A DNA stretch of 64,000 nt from Gammaproteobacteria bacterium (GTDB lineage: Bacteria; Pseudomonadota; Gammaproteobacteria; Competibacterales; Competibacteraceae). This document shows, piece by piece, positions 8,531 through 17,299 of the stretch. A program made the position numbers and the translations under genes. The notes under the pieces were generated by a model. It was given only the letters and a program-made list of their open reading frames with translations, searched no databases and had not been told where the DNA came from. The stretch lies in assembly GCA_024235135.1 (NCBI GenBank), contig JACKMZ010000002.1:434001-498000 (forward strand). The letters run 5' to 3'. Within the stretch, counting starts at the first letter, position 1. Each line of letters starts with the position of its first letter.

Positions 8531-10837
8531 ATGGGAGTTCCTCGCGTGCGTTCGATGATAAAGCGAATCAGCAGGGCAATGTGCCTGAGCGTTATAGTGC
8601 TATTGCTCGCCAGTTGTGGCGGAGGCGGTGGGGGTGGTAGCGATGACGGTGGGTTTACGGGGTCGGGAAAGATCAACGTCACCATGACTCCCAGTACGAC
8701 GCTGCTACCGGTCAATTCATTTGGTGCTCCACCACAAATTGGCGGGCCGTTTACCAGTACCTTTACCGTACGTGTCGAAAAAGCGGATGGTTCTTTGCTC
8801 GGTGGTGCTGAAATCAGCGTTGATCTGATTGCTCCCGAGGGTAGCGGTGCATTGGTCTATCTTGATGGCGATTCCGAACATCAGGATGATGATGGTAATG
8901 AGCTGCTCTTTCGGCGTTTGGTCTTTGAAGATACGTCCGGTATAGCGACGGGGCACTTCGTTGCCGGAGCGACACCTGGTACGGTAACTTTGCAGGCGTC
9001 CTCTGCCGATCCTAATACGGGAGAAGTGGACAGTGCTCGAATAGAAATCACGGTTGGGTCCGGAGCCAGCACGGGTCAACCCGCGTTGATCGGTTTCCAA
9101 TCCGTCGCAACGCCGCTCTACATCACTGGGCAAGGGCAGGTCGATGTCAAGCTGTTCGACGTGCAAGTATTGGATGATGCGGGTATACCGGTGCCCAACT
9201 CAACTGCCAATAATGTTCGATTGGAATTGTTACCAGGACGACCCAATGGGGGTGAGCGCCTAACGGCGGTGGGTATCAATGGCGATACTCAGGAAGGCAC
9301 GATAGTTAATACCCGGACCTTGAATGGCGTAGCCCAAGCGACACTCCAAACCGGTAGTTTGCCGGGTACGGTTACGATCGCCGCAATCGCCGATCGTGAA
9401 GATAATGACGTCGACAACGGTATCCAAAATGCCGTAACCGATATCACAACATTTCCGATCAGCAGCGGTCAAATCGTATCCTTGAGTTTTACCGGTCCTT
9501 ATCCGGGAGCCGTGGCCGCGCGTCAGAATACCTTGGATCTCGGGGTTGATGACTTCATCAATGCCGCCAACGGGGTTTATACGCGACTCATCACCGTTGT
9601 GGCGACGGATGAGTTCGGTAATCCTCCCCCTCCCGGACAACCCGTCACCTTGCGCTTGGTCGACTCGCCGACTTCCGGGTATCCCGATGAAAGCCGCGGT
9701 GTCTTCAACATCGGGGGGGACGATGGCAACCCTGAAGAGGGTGGCTTCACCTTCGCAACGGAGACCAGTTCCCTAGCGGCGGCCAATGTCGGTTGCCAAC
9801 TGTACTTCGGAGCGATACCGCCCGAGTTTAATGGTTCGGTGGCGACTTCCCGGCGGGAATTCCGTCCTGACCAAGAAGGCAGCCGTATCATTACGGGACT
9901 TTCAGGATCTCAGTTGCTCAGCGTCAACACCGCATTCAATGTGACAGCGGATACGGGATTTGATGTGCCTTACGTCGTCGGCTGCGCCCCGCATTTCGGC
10001 AACGTGGAGAATAACCCCGGTGGAGTCAATCTGCTGACCGACGATAGCGGAATCGTATCAACTGTATTCAATTACCCGATTAATCAACTGGGACGGCATT
10101 TCTGTATGGCTGCCGAAGCCAATGGAGGCAAGGCGGGCGCGTTGATGTGCCACTGGTATTTGGGTATTGCGACGGGCGCCACGCTGAATCTCATCCCGGC
10201 AGATGATACGGATTTTTCCGTGCTGATTGGGCAGGAAGATCCGGTCGTCAAGAAGGTGACTTTGCAATTGCTGGATGGTGGCGTACCGCCTTCGCCATTG
10301 CCTGCTGAAACTATCGCTGTGCAGATCGATATCACGGATCCGGATAAGACGGATCGTATTAATGCCGAACTTGAGGTTGCGGTCGCTGAGAAAAAACTGG
10401 AACTCGCGGAGGAAGCCGTTAGCGAGGCGGGGGTGACAGAAGAGCAATGCACCAATGGCGACGTGGATGAAAATGGTGATCCCATTCCAGGTGATCCACC
10501 AGATGATTCCAGTGAGTGTCAAGTGCTTCTCGAACTCATTGCGGCCAGAGATGAAGCGGCGGCTGCGCTGCGCGAAGCAGAAGCGGCGCTTGCCGAAGCC
10601 GAAATTCGAGATGATGCTTACGAACCTCAAGCTTGTGTGGTGCCCGTTGGCAGCACGACTTGCGATGATGCGGTTTCGGTATTGCGTACTGATGGAAGCG
10701 GTATCGCCATGGGTAATTTGCTGGTGATCGATCTGCCGCCCAATGGCTTGGTGGAGTTCTTCTTCTCCACAGTAGGCCCCGAGGTTCTTGCCGACACGAT
10801 TACGGTGACGGCTAATCCAACGGCGGGTGACGATTGA
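8531..10837 (+). CDS. Large Ig-like outer-membrane lipoprotein with charged helical hairpin
   Basis: A 768-residue protein between pilQ and aroK. A signal peptide ends in LLASC, so Cys29 should be lipidated; a glycine run and SDDGG follow as a tether. The body (about 45-600) reads as several bacterial Ig-like beta domains, with repeats such as GTVTLQASSADPNTGEVD, ATLQTGSLPGTVTIAA and LRLVDSPTSG. At about 610-692 the character changes to a charged Ala/Glu-rich hairpin. Its connecting loop lies between Cys640 and Cys663 and carries Asp644, Asp646, Asn648, Asp650 and Asp655 in EF-hand-like spacing. A final beta region has two more cysteines. Similar lipoproteins beside pilQ exist in some gammaproteobacteria, but I know no defined function. 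A surface adhesin or pilus-linked stabiliser is inference. Confidence 0.82.
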   Translation: MGVPRVRSMIKRISRAMCLSVIVLLLASCGGGGGGGSDDGGFTGSGKINVTMTPSTTLLPVNSFGAPPQIGGPFTSTFTVRVEKADGSLLGGAEISVDLIAPEGSGALVYLDGDSEHQDDDGNELLFRRLVFEDTSGIATGHFVAGATPGTVTLQASSADPNTGEVDSARIEITVGSGASTGQPALIGFQSVATPLYITGQGQVDVKLFDVQVLDDAGIPVPNSTANNVRLELLPGRPNGGERLTAVGINGDTQEGTIVNTRTLNGVAQATLQTGSLPGTVTIAAIADREDNDVDNGIQNAVTDITTFPISSGQIVSLSFTGPYPGAVAARQNTLDLGVDDFINAANGVYTRLITVVATDEFGNPPPPGQPVTLRLVDSPTSGYPDESRGVFNIGGDDGNPEEGGFTFATETSSLAAANVGCQLYFGAIPPEFNGSVATSRREFRPDQEGSRIITGLSGSQLLSVNTAFNVTADTGFDVPYVVGCAPHFGNVENNPGGVNLLTDDSGIVSTVFNYPINQLGRHFCMAAEANGGKAGALMCHWYLGIATGATLNLIPADDTDFSVLIGQEDPVVKKVTLQLLDGGVPPSPLPAETIAVQIDITDPDKTDRINAELEVAVAEKKLELAEEAVSEAGVTEEQCTNGDVDENGDPIPGDPPDDSSECQVLLELIAARDEAAAALREAEAALAEAEIRDDAYEPQACVVPVGSTTCDDAVSVLRTDGSGIAMGNLLVIDLPPNGLVEFFFSTVGPEVLADTITVTANPTAGDD

Positions 10838-10880
10838 GGTGGCTAGGCTGAGAAATTAATCGTTTTTCTTGCCCCAATAC

Positions 10881-10910
10881 ATACCCCTGGTTTACCAGGG
10901 GTATTTTTTT
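10881..10910 (+). terminator. Rho-independent terminator after the pil/lipoprotein operon
   Basis: A perfect 10-base-pair stem (ATACCCCTGG with CCAGGGGTAT) around a TTTA loop runs straight into a run of seven T. It lies 43 bases after the lipoprotein stop and ends 16 bases before aroK, so it separates pilus transcription from the aroK-aroB unit. Confidence 0.92.
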
Positions 10911-10926
10911 CTGGATAGATAGGCCC

Positions 10927-11484
10927 ATGAAAAAGTCGGGCAGATTATTCTTGATTGGTCCCATGGGTGCGGGTAAATCCACTGTCGGGCGTCGGCTCGC
11001 GCATGTGCTCCGGCGGGTTTTCGTGGATAGCGACAAGGAAATCGAGAAGCGTACCGGCGCTAGTATCCCGCTGATATTCGAAATTGAGGGCGAGGCCGGT
11101 TTTCGCGAGCGGGAAAGATCCGTGATCGCCGAATTGGTCCTACAGGATAATATCGTGCTGGCAACCGGTGGTGGGGCGGTGCTGAGACCCGATAACCGAC
11201 GTTGCTTGGCCCAGCAGGGGATAGTGATTTATCTGAGCGCCTCCGTTAACGAGCAGCTGCGCCGAACTAGCCGGGATACGCATCGCCCCTTGCTGCAAAC
11301 ACTCGATCCGCGGGCACGCCTGGAAGAACTGTTTCGGATACGCGATCCGCTGTATCGTGAAATCGCCGACATGATTGTTACCACGGACGAGAGACCTGCT
11401 CGGCGTGTCGTGGATGCTATTCTGCGGGGGTTGCAGCAATGTTGGCCGCTTAGCCTTGCTCAACGGACGCCTGAGTCTAATTGA
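10927..11484 (+). CDS. aroK: Shikimate kinase
   Basis: A 185-residue NMP-kinase-fold enzyme that phosphorylates shikimate at the 3-position with ATP, the fifth step of chorismate synthesis. The Walker A loop GPMGAGKST is at about residues 11-19 (Lys17). Shikimate-binding DSDKEIEKRTG follows near 34, then GFRERE, and the GGGAVLR loop near 80. The lid arginine region RTSRDTHRPLL is present. It is followed by aroB after 15 bases, the conserved pair in this phylum. Length is close to E. coli AroK (173). Confidence 0.95.
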   Translation: MKKSGRLFLIGPMGAGKSTVGRRLAHVLRRVFVDSDKEIEKRTGASIPLIFEIEGEAGFRERERSVIAELVLQDNIVLATGGGAVLRPDNRRCLAQQGIVIYLSASVNEQLRRTSRDTHRPLLQTLDPRARLEELFRIRDPLYREIADMIVTTDERPARRVVDAILRGLQQCWPLSLAQRTPESN

Positions 11485-11499
11485 TCGATCCATTGCGAA

Positions 11500-12576
11500 A
11501 TGATGCAAATTCTGGAAGTAAACCTGGGTGAACGAAGCTATCCGATTTATATCGGAGCGGATTTGCTTGGCCAACCGGAAATATTACACCGCTATATTTC
11601 AGGAAAGCAGGTGCTGTGGGTTAGTAACGAAACGGTGGCGCCCCTGTATTTGGAACGGGCCCAGACGATGTTGCCCGATTTTCAGCAGGAAGCGGTTGTT
11701 CTCCCTGACGGCGAACAATACAAGACCTTGGAAGTGTTGGGCCTAGTGTTCGATGCATTGCTTAAGCACCGTTATGAACGTAATTGCACACTGATCGCGC
11801 TTGGGGGGGGCGTCGTCGGCGATATGACCGGTTTCGCCGCCGCTTGTTATCAACGCGGGGTACATTTTATTCAGGTACCCACCACCCTATTAGCTCAGGT
11901 CGATTCGTCGGTAGGAGGAAAAACCGGCGTCAATCATCCACTGGGCAAGAACATGATCGGAGCTTTTTATCAACCCCGCTGCGTACTGGTCGATACGAAT
12001 ACGCTCAGAACCTTGCCGGACCGTGAACTCAGCGCCGGAATTGCCGAGATCGTCAAATATGGGTTGATACGAGATATTCCGTTTTTGGGTTGGCTGGAGA
12101 AGCACATGGAGGATTTATTGAATCGAGATCCAAAATCGCTGACCTACGCCATTCTGCAATCCTGTCGTAATAAGGCGGAGATTGTTGCCGAAGACGAAAG
12201 AGAAAATGGTGTACGGGCCTTACTCAATCTCGGGCATACTTTCGGCCACGCCATCGAGACGGGATTAGGTTACGGGGTCTGGCTGCATGGGGAAGCCGTG
12301 GCGGCCGGCATGGCGATGGCGGCGGATCTTTCGGCGCGCCTGGGTTGGCTGAGTACCGACCAAGTGAAGCGTGTGACCGACTTATTGTTACGGGCGCGGC
12401 TCCCTGTACAATTGCCCGCTTCTCTGAGCGGCGAGGACTTCCTGCGTCTCATGGCGGTGGATAAAAAAGTGCGGGATGGCCGGTTGCGATTGATTTTGCT
12501 GGAAGATTTGGGTGTCGGTCGCATCGTCGACAACCCTGAACCGGAAAAGCTGCGAGCTACGTTGGGCCTGCGCTGA
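11500..12576 (+). CDS. aroB: 3-dehydroquinate synthase
   Basis: A 358-residue NAD- and metal-dependent enzyme converting DAHP to 3-dehydroquinate in the shikimate pathway. NAD-binding GGGVVGDMTGFAA and the substrate loop DSSVGGKTGVN are present. Metal ligands are in AEIVKYGLI (Glu), NLGHTFGHAIE (His) and LHGEAVAAGM (His). The start may be ATG 11500 or the next codon, also ATG. In many relatives a damX-type SPOR gene follows aroB; here a 174-base non-coding gap leads straight to gltB. Confidence 0.96.
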   Translation: MMQILEVNLGERSYPIYIGADLLGQPEILHRYISGKQVLWVSNETVAPLYLERAQTMLPDFQQEAVVLPDGEQYKTLEVLGLVFDALLKHRYERNCTLIALGGGVVGDMTGFAAACYQRGVHFIQVPTTLLAQVDSSVGGKTGVNHPLGKNMIGAFYQPRCVLVDTNTLRTLPDRELSAGIAEIVKYGLIRDIPFLGWLEKHMEDLLNRDPKSLTYAILQSCRNKAEIVAEDERENGVRALLNLGHTFGHAIETGLGYGVWLHGEAVAAGMAMAADLSARLGWLSTDQVKRVTDLLLRARLPVQLPASLSGEDFLRLMAVDKKVRDGRLRLILLEDLGVGRIVDNPEPEKLRATLGLR

Positions 12577-12750
12577 GATTGCCAGGGCGGGGTCATGACG
12601 CCTGCCGTGGATTTCCCATAAAATCCTCAATGAAATAAGTATTTTCTCGAACTGCCCCACATCGCTATACTGCAATGTCCTGGCGGGTGGTTTATTCCTT
12701 GTATTGAGCCAGGAGGCATTCAGGTTCTTGCTGCCTTGCGCGGAGTGGTC

Positions 12751-15700
12751 ATGCATACGATGAATGAAACGGGTCTCTATCGGCCCGAATTTGAAAAAGA
12801 CAGTTGCGGTTTCGGTTTGATCGCGCAGATGGACGACAAACCCAGCCATGATCTGGTCGAAACGTCCATCAACGCCCTGGCTCGCCTGACCCATCGTGGC
12901 GCCGTAGCGGCGGACGGTAAATCCGGTGACGGCTGTGGACTGCTACTCAAAAAGCCCGATAGTTACCTGCGCTCCGTAGCGAAAATAGCGGGTATCACGT
13001 TGCCCGATACCTATGGCGTAGGGATGGTGTTTTTCAACCCCGATTCCCGGCTAGCCAAGATGGCGCGCAATCGCCTGCAAGAGGAACTGTTACGCTCTGG
13101 CTTGAAAACGCTCGGTTGGCGTAAGGTGCCTGTCGATCCCGATGCATGCGGAGAGGAATCCCGGCGAACCGTGCCGAATATTGAACAGATATTCGTCGAT
13201 GCGCCGCCACAGATTGCCGAAGCGGACTTCGAGCGCCGTTTGTTCATCGCCCGGCGCAGGACCGAAAAGGCGTTGGAAGCAACCGACAACGTTTTCTATA
13301 TTCCCAGCCTATCGGCGCGGGTCATCGCCTTCAAGGGGCTGGTGATGCCAGCCAACCTACCCGTGTTCTATCAGGATTTGAACGACGAAGGGCTGGAATC
13401 TTCCATTTGTGTATTCCATCAGCGATTTTCCACCAATACCTTGCCGCAATGGCGATTGGCGCAACCGTTCCGCTATCTGGCGCACAACGGTGAAATCAAC
13501 ACCATCCGTGGCAACCGCAACTGGGCGATGGCGCGTGGTTATACCTTTTCCACGCCGTTGATCGAGAATTTGGACGACATCCGCCCCCTGGTCAGTATGA
13601 AGGGTTCGGATTCCAGTAGCCTGGACAACATGCTGGAAGTGCTGTTGGCGGGTGGCATGGACATTTTCCGAGCCATGCGTTTGCTGATACCGCCAGCCTG
13701 GCAGAATGTGGGTAATATGGACCCCGATCTGCGCGCCTTCTACGAATATCACACGCTGCATATCGAACCTTGGGACGGTCCCGCCGGCATCGTGCTGACC
13801 GATGGCCGTTACGCCGCTTGCGCGTTGGACCGCAATGGTTTGCGTCCCGCCCGCTACGTCGTCACGCGCGACCGCCGCATTACGGTCGCTTCGGAAACCG
13901 GTGTGTGTGATTACCCCCCCGAGGAGATCGTGGCCAAGGGTCGCATGCGGCCAGGCGAAATGATGGCGGTGGATACGACGACCGGCAAGCTGCTGAAAGC
14001 CGCAGACATTGACGAGGATCTGAAGCGGCGACATCCCTACCGGCGCTGGTTGAGTCGCAGTATGCGCCGTTTGCGTTCCCTGTATGGCGCGGAACCCACG
14101 ACGCTGGAGTTTTCAGCGGAGGATCTGGCGGTTTACGAAAAACTGTACCAGGTCAGCTTCGAGGAACGCGATCAAGTGTTGCGGGTGTTGGGCGAGGCTG
14201 GGCAGGAAGCGGTAAGCTCCATGGGCGACGACACACCGTTCCCGATGTTGTCCAACCGAGTTCGGTCATTGTACGACTATTTCCGGCAACAATTCGCACA
14301 GGTCACTAATCCGCCGATAGACCCCTTGCGGGAATCGATCGTGATGTCGTTAGAGACCTGCTTGGGGCCGGAATGCAATCTATTCGAGGAAAAGGAGGAG
14401 TACTCGCCCCACTTGACCTCCAATTCCCCGGTGCTGACGGAAGGTCGCCTCAAGGCCCTGCTTGAGAATCCCGAGTCCCGCTATCCGCACCATGTGATTC
14501 ATTTACATTACGCGCCTGATGAGGGTCTGCGTGCGGCCGTGGAACGCATTTGCGCCGAATCCGCGGCGGCCGTAAGAGGCGGCGCGGTTCTGTTGGTGTT
14601 ATCGGATCGACAGATCGTCCGCGAGCGGTTGCCGGTTCATGCGCTGCTCGCCGTGGGCGCTGTGCATCATCATTTAACCGCCGAAGGCTTGCGATGCAAC
14701 GCCAACTTGATCGTGGAAACGGCCACAGCCCGCGATCCGCATCATTTCGCGGTTCTGCTCGGATACGGCGCGACTTTGATCCATCCGTACCTGGCTTATG
14801 CCAGCCTTCACGGACTCCTGCAGCGCGGCGAGATCAAAGGCAAGGATTTAGCGACGGTCAGCGAAAACTATCGCAACGGTATCAATAAGGGACTGTACAA
14901 GATTATCTCCAAAATGGGGATTTCCACGATCAACAGCTATCGCGGAGCGCAGTTGTTCGAGATCGTCGGCCTACATGAGGAGGTCGTGACGCTCTGCTTC
15001 AAGGATACCGTGAGCCGAATTCAGGGTACGCGCTTTGCGGACCTGGAACAGGATCAACGTGTGTTGGTGGCACGGGCCTGGAGTCCGCGCAAGCCGATAG
15101 AACAGGGTGGCCTGCTGAAATATATCCACGGTGGCGAATATCACGCCTTTAATCCGGATGTCGTGCAGGCGTTGCAAACGGCCGTCAACAGTGGGGACTA
15201 TGCGGATTATCAGATGTTCGCCCAGTTGGTGAACCAGCGTCCGGCCGCCACTTTGCGTGATTTGCTGCGGCTGCGTACTTTGGCTGAGCCGATTCCCGTG
15301 GACGAGGTGGAGTCGATCGAAGCCATCTTGCCGCGCTTTGATTCCGCGGGCATGTCACTGGGGGCTTTGTCGCCGGAAGCGCATGAAGCACTGGCCACCG
15401 CCATGAATCGCATAGGTGGTCGCTCCAATTCCGGTGAGGGTGGCGAGGACCCCAAGCGTTTCGGCACCGAGCGTATGTCTAAAATCAAACAGGTCGCCTC
15501 TGGCCGGTTCGGGGTGACGCCTCATTATCTGGTCAATGCGGAAGTGTTGCAGATCAAGGTCGCGCAAGGGGCTAAACCTGGCGAAGGAGGACAGTTGCCC
15601 GGCGACAAGGTCAACGAGATGATCGCGACGCTGCGTTTCTCGCGACCGGGCGTGGCTTTGATTTCACCCCCACCGCACCATGACATCTACTCCATCGAGG

Positions 15701-17211
15701 ATCTGGCGCAACTGATCTTCGACCTCAAGCAGGTCAACCCCCGGGCGCTGGTGTCTGTCAAGTTGGTGGCGGTCGCCGGGGTCGGCACGATCGCGGCGGG
15801 TGTGGCCAAGGCGTATGCCGATCTCATCACCATCGCCGGTTATGACGGTGGCACCGGCGCTTCGCCGCTGACCAGCGTCAAATACGCGGGTTCGCCCTGG
15901 GAACTGGGGGTTACCGAAACCCATCAGACGCTGCGCGCCAACAACTTGCGTGACAAGGTGCGGGTACAGGCCGACGGTGGCATGAAAACCGGGGTCGATG
16001 TGGTCAAGGCGGGTATTCTGGGTGCGGAAAGTTTTGGCTTCGGCACCGCGCCCATGGTGGCCTTGGGTTGCAAGTATCTGCGCATTTGCCATTTGAACAA
16101 TTGCGCCACCGGCGTGGCGACCCAGAATAATGTCCTGCGGCTCAAACATTTCCGGGGCAATGCCGAGAAGGTCATCAGCTATTTCCGTTTCGTCGCTCAG
16201 GAAGTACGGGAGATCATGGCCAGTTTGGGAGTGCGGCGTTTCGCGGACTTGATCGGACGTACTGATTTGCTGGAATGTCTACCGGGATCGACCAGCAAGC
16301 AGCGGAGTTTGGATCTGTTGCCGTTGTTGTCGGATGCCGGGTTGGCGCGCGATTTACCCCAGTACTGCGTGGAACCCCACAATCAGCCCTATGACAAGGG
16401 TGAATTGGCGGAACAGATGGTGCGGGATTGCCTGCCGGCCATCGAAGGGAAACTGGGCGGTGAATTCAGCTACGAAGTGCGCAACATCCACCGCTCCATC
16501 GGCGCTCGGTTATCCGGTGAAATCGCCCGTCGTTACGGCAATTACGGCATGGCCGATCAGCCTATCGTGCTGCGTTTGAACGGCACTGCCGGACAGAGTT
16601 TCGGGGTATGGAATGCGGCGGGTCTGCACCTGTATCTGGAAGGGGATGCCAACGATTACGTAGGTAAAGGCATGGCTGGCGGCAAGCTGGTCATCCGGCA
16701 GCCCCGCAACTGTCCCGTAGTCAGTCGGGAGACGCCGATTATCGGTAATACCTGCCTGTACGGGGCGACCGGTGGGAAATTGTTGGCCGCTGGCACCGCT
16801 GGCGAGCGCTTCGCCGTGCGTAATTCCGGCGCCTTCGCGGTAGTTGAGGGGGTGGGCGATCATGGCTGCGAATACATGACCGGCGGCGTGGTCGTCGTGC
16901 TGGGTGAAACCGGAGTCAATTTCGGAGCCGGTATGACAGGCGGTTTCGCCTATGTGCTGGATGAGCACAATACCTTCGTCGATCGATACAATCATGAGTT
17001 GATCGATATTCATAGGATCAATACCGAGAATATGGAATTACAGCGCAATTATCTGCATGACCTCATTGATGAATTCGTGCGTGAGACGGATAGCGAGTGG
17101 GGCCGAACGGTATTGCAAGATTTCTGGGGATACGCCAGTCGTTTCTGGCTGGTCAAGCCCAAGGCCGCGGAACTGAAAAGTTTGCTGGACGCCTTGCGCG
17201 AGGCCGCTTGA
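12751..17211 (+). CDS. gltB: Glutamate synthase (NADPH) large subunit
   Basis: A 1486-residue GOGAT alpha subunit that transfers the glutamine amide to 2-oxoglutarate with electrons from GltD. I chose ATG 12751 because GGAG lies about 8 bases ahead; the frame extends to TTG 12736. A short propeptide precedes Cys19 (DSCGFGLIA), the catalytic N-terminal nucleophile of the class II glutaminase domain (about 19-400). A central domain follows, then the FMN barrel with GGRSNSGEGGEDP and GGTGASPL. The 3Fe-4S cysteines lie in CKYLRICHLNNCATG, and the C-terminal GXGXG helix domain runs from about 1230. It pairs with gltD 88 bases downstream. Confidence 0.97.
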   Translation: MHTMNETGLYRPEFEKDSCGFGLIAQMDDKPSHDLVETSINALARLTHRGAVAADGKSGDGCGLLLKKPDSYLRSVAKIAGITLPDTYGVGMVFFNPDSRLAKMARNRLQEELLRSGLKTLGWRKVPVDPDACGEESRRTVPNIEQIFVDAPPQIAEADFERRLFIARRRTEKALEATDNVFYIPSLSARVIAFKGLVMPANLPVFYQDLNDEGLESSICVFHQRFSTNTLPQWRLAQPFRYLAHNGEINTIRGNRNWAMARGYTFSTPLIENLDDIRPLVSMKGSDSSSLDNMLEVLLAGGMDIFRAMRLLIPPAWQNVGNMDPDLRAFYEYHTLHIEPWDGPAGIVLTDGRYAACALDRNGLRPARYVVTRDRRITVASETGVCDYPPEEIVAKGRMRPGEMMAVDTTTGKLLKAADIDEDLKRRHPYRRWLSRSMRRLRSLYGAEPTTLEFSAEDLAVYEKLYQVSFEERDQVLRVLGEAGQEAVSSMGDDTPFPMLSNRVRSLYDYFRQQFAQVTNPPIDPLRESIVMSLETCLGPECNLFEEKEEYSPHLTSNSPVLTEGRLKALLENPESRYPHHVIHLHYAPDEGLRAAVERICAESAAAVRGGAVLLVLSDRQIVRERLPVHALLAVGAVHHHLTAEGLRCNANLIVETATARDPHHFAVLLGYGATLIHPYLAYASLHGLLQRGEIKGKDLATVSENYRNGINKGLYKIISKMGISTINSYRGAQLFEIVGLHEEVVTLCFKDTVSRIQGTRFADLEQDQRVLVARAWSPRKPIEQGGLLKYIHGGEYHAFNPDVVQALQTAVNSGDYADYQMFAQLVNQRPAATLRDLLRLRTLAEPIPVDEVESIEAILPRFDSAGMSLGALSPEAHEALATAMNRIGGRSNSGEGGEDPKRFGTERMSKIKQVASGRFGVTPHYLVNAEVLQIKVAQGAKPGEGGQLPGDKVNEMIATLRFSRPGVALISPPPHHDIYSIEDLAQLIFDLKQVNPRALVSVKLVAVAGVGTIAAGVAKAYADLITIAGYDGGTGASPLTSVKYAGSPWELGVTETHQTLRANNLRDKVRVQADGGMKTGVDVVKAGILGAESFGFGTAPMVALGCKYLRICHLNNCATGVATQNNVLRLKHFRGNAEKVISYFRFVAQEVREIMASLGVRRFADLIGRTDLLECLPGSTSKQRSLDLLPLLSDAGLARDLPQYCVEPHNQPYDKGELAEQMVRDCLPAIEGKLGGEFSYEVRNIHRSIGARLSGEIARRYGNYGMADQPIVLRLNGTAGQSFGVWNAAGLHLYLEGDANDYVGKGMAGGKLVIRQPRNCPVVSRETPIIGNTCLYGATGGKLLAAGTAGERFAVRNSGAFAVVEGVGDHGCEYMTGGVVVVLGETGVNFGAGMTGGFAYVLDEHNTFVDRYNHELIDIHRINTENMELQRNYLHDLIDEFVRETDSEWGRTVLQDFWGYASRFWLVKPKAAELKSLLDALREAA

Positions 17212-17230
17212 AGAGGCTCTCTGTGGATGT

Positions 17231-17256
17231 CCCCGGCCGATATTCGCGGGCCGGGG
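17231..17256 (+). other. GC-rich hairpin between gltB and gltD
   Basis: CCCCGGCC at 17231-17238 pairs with GGCCGGGG at 17249-17256 around a 10-base loop. Only GGCATTTTC follows, so this is at best a weak terminator. It may instead protect the gltB message or tune gltD expression relative to gltB. Confidence 0.5.
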
Positions 17257-17299
17257 GGCATTTTCTGTCCAGCGGATGTGTATTAGCTGAAGATTAACA

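Noticed and set aside
13357..14034. A 225-codon minus-strand frame opposite gltB.
   Set aside because: It is antisense to the glutaminase domain of gltB, lacks a ribosome site and shows no family pattern.
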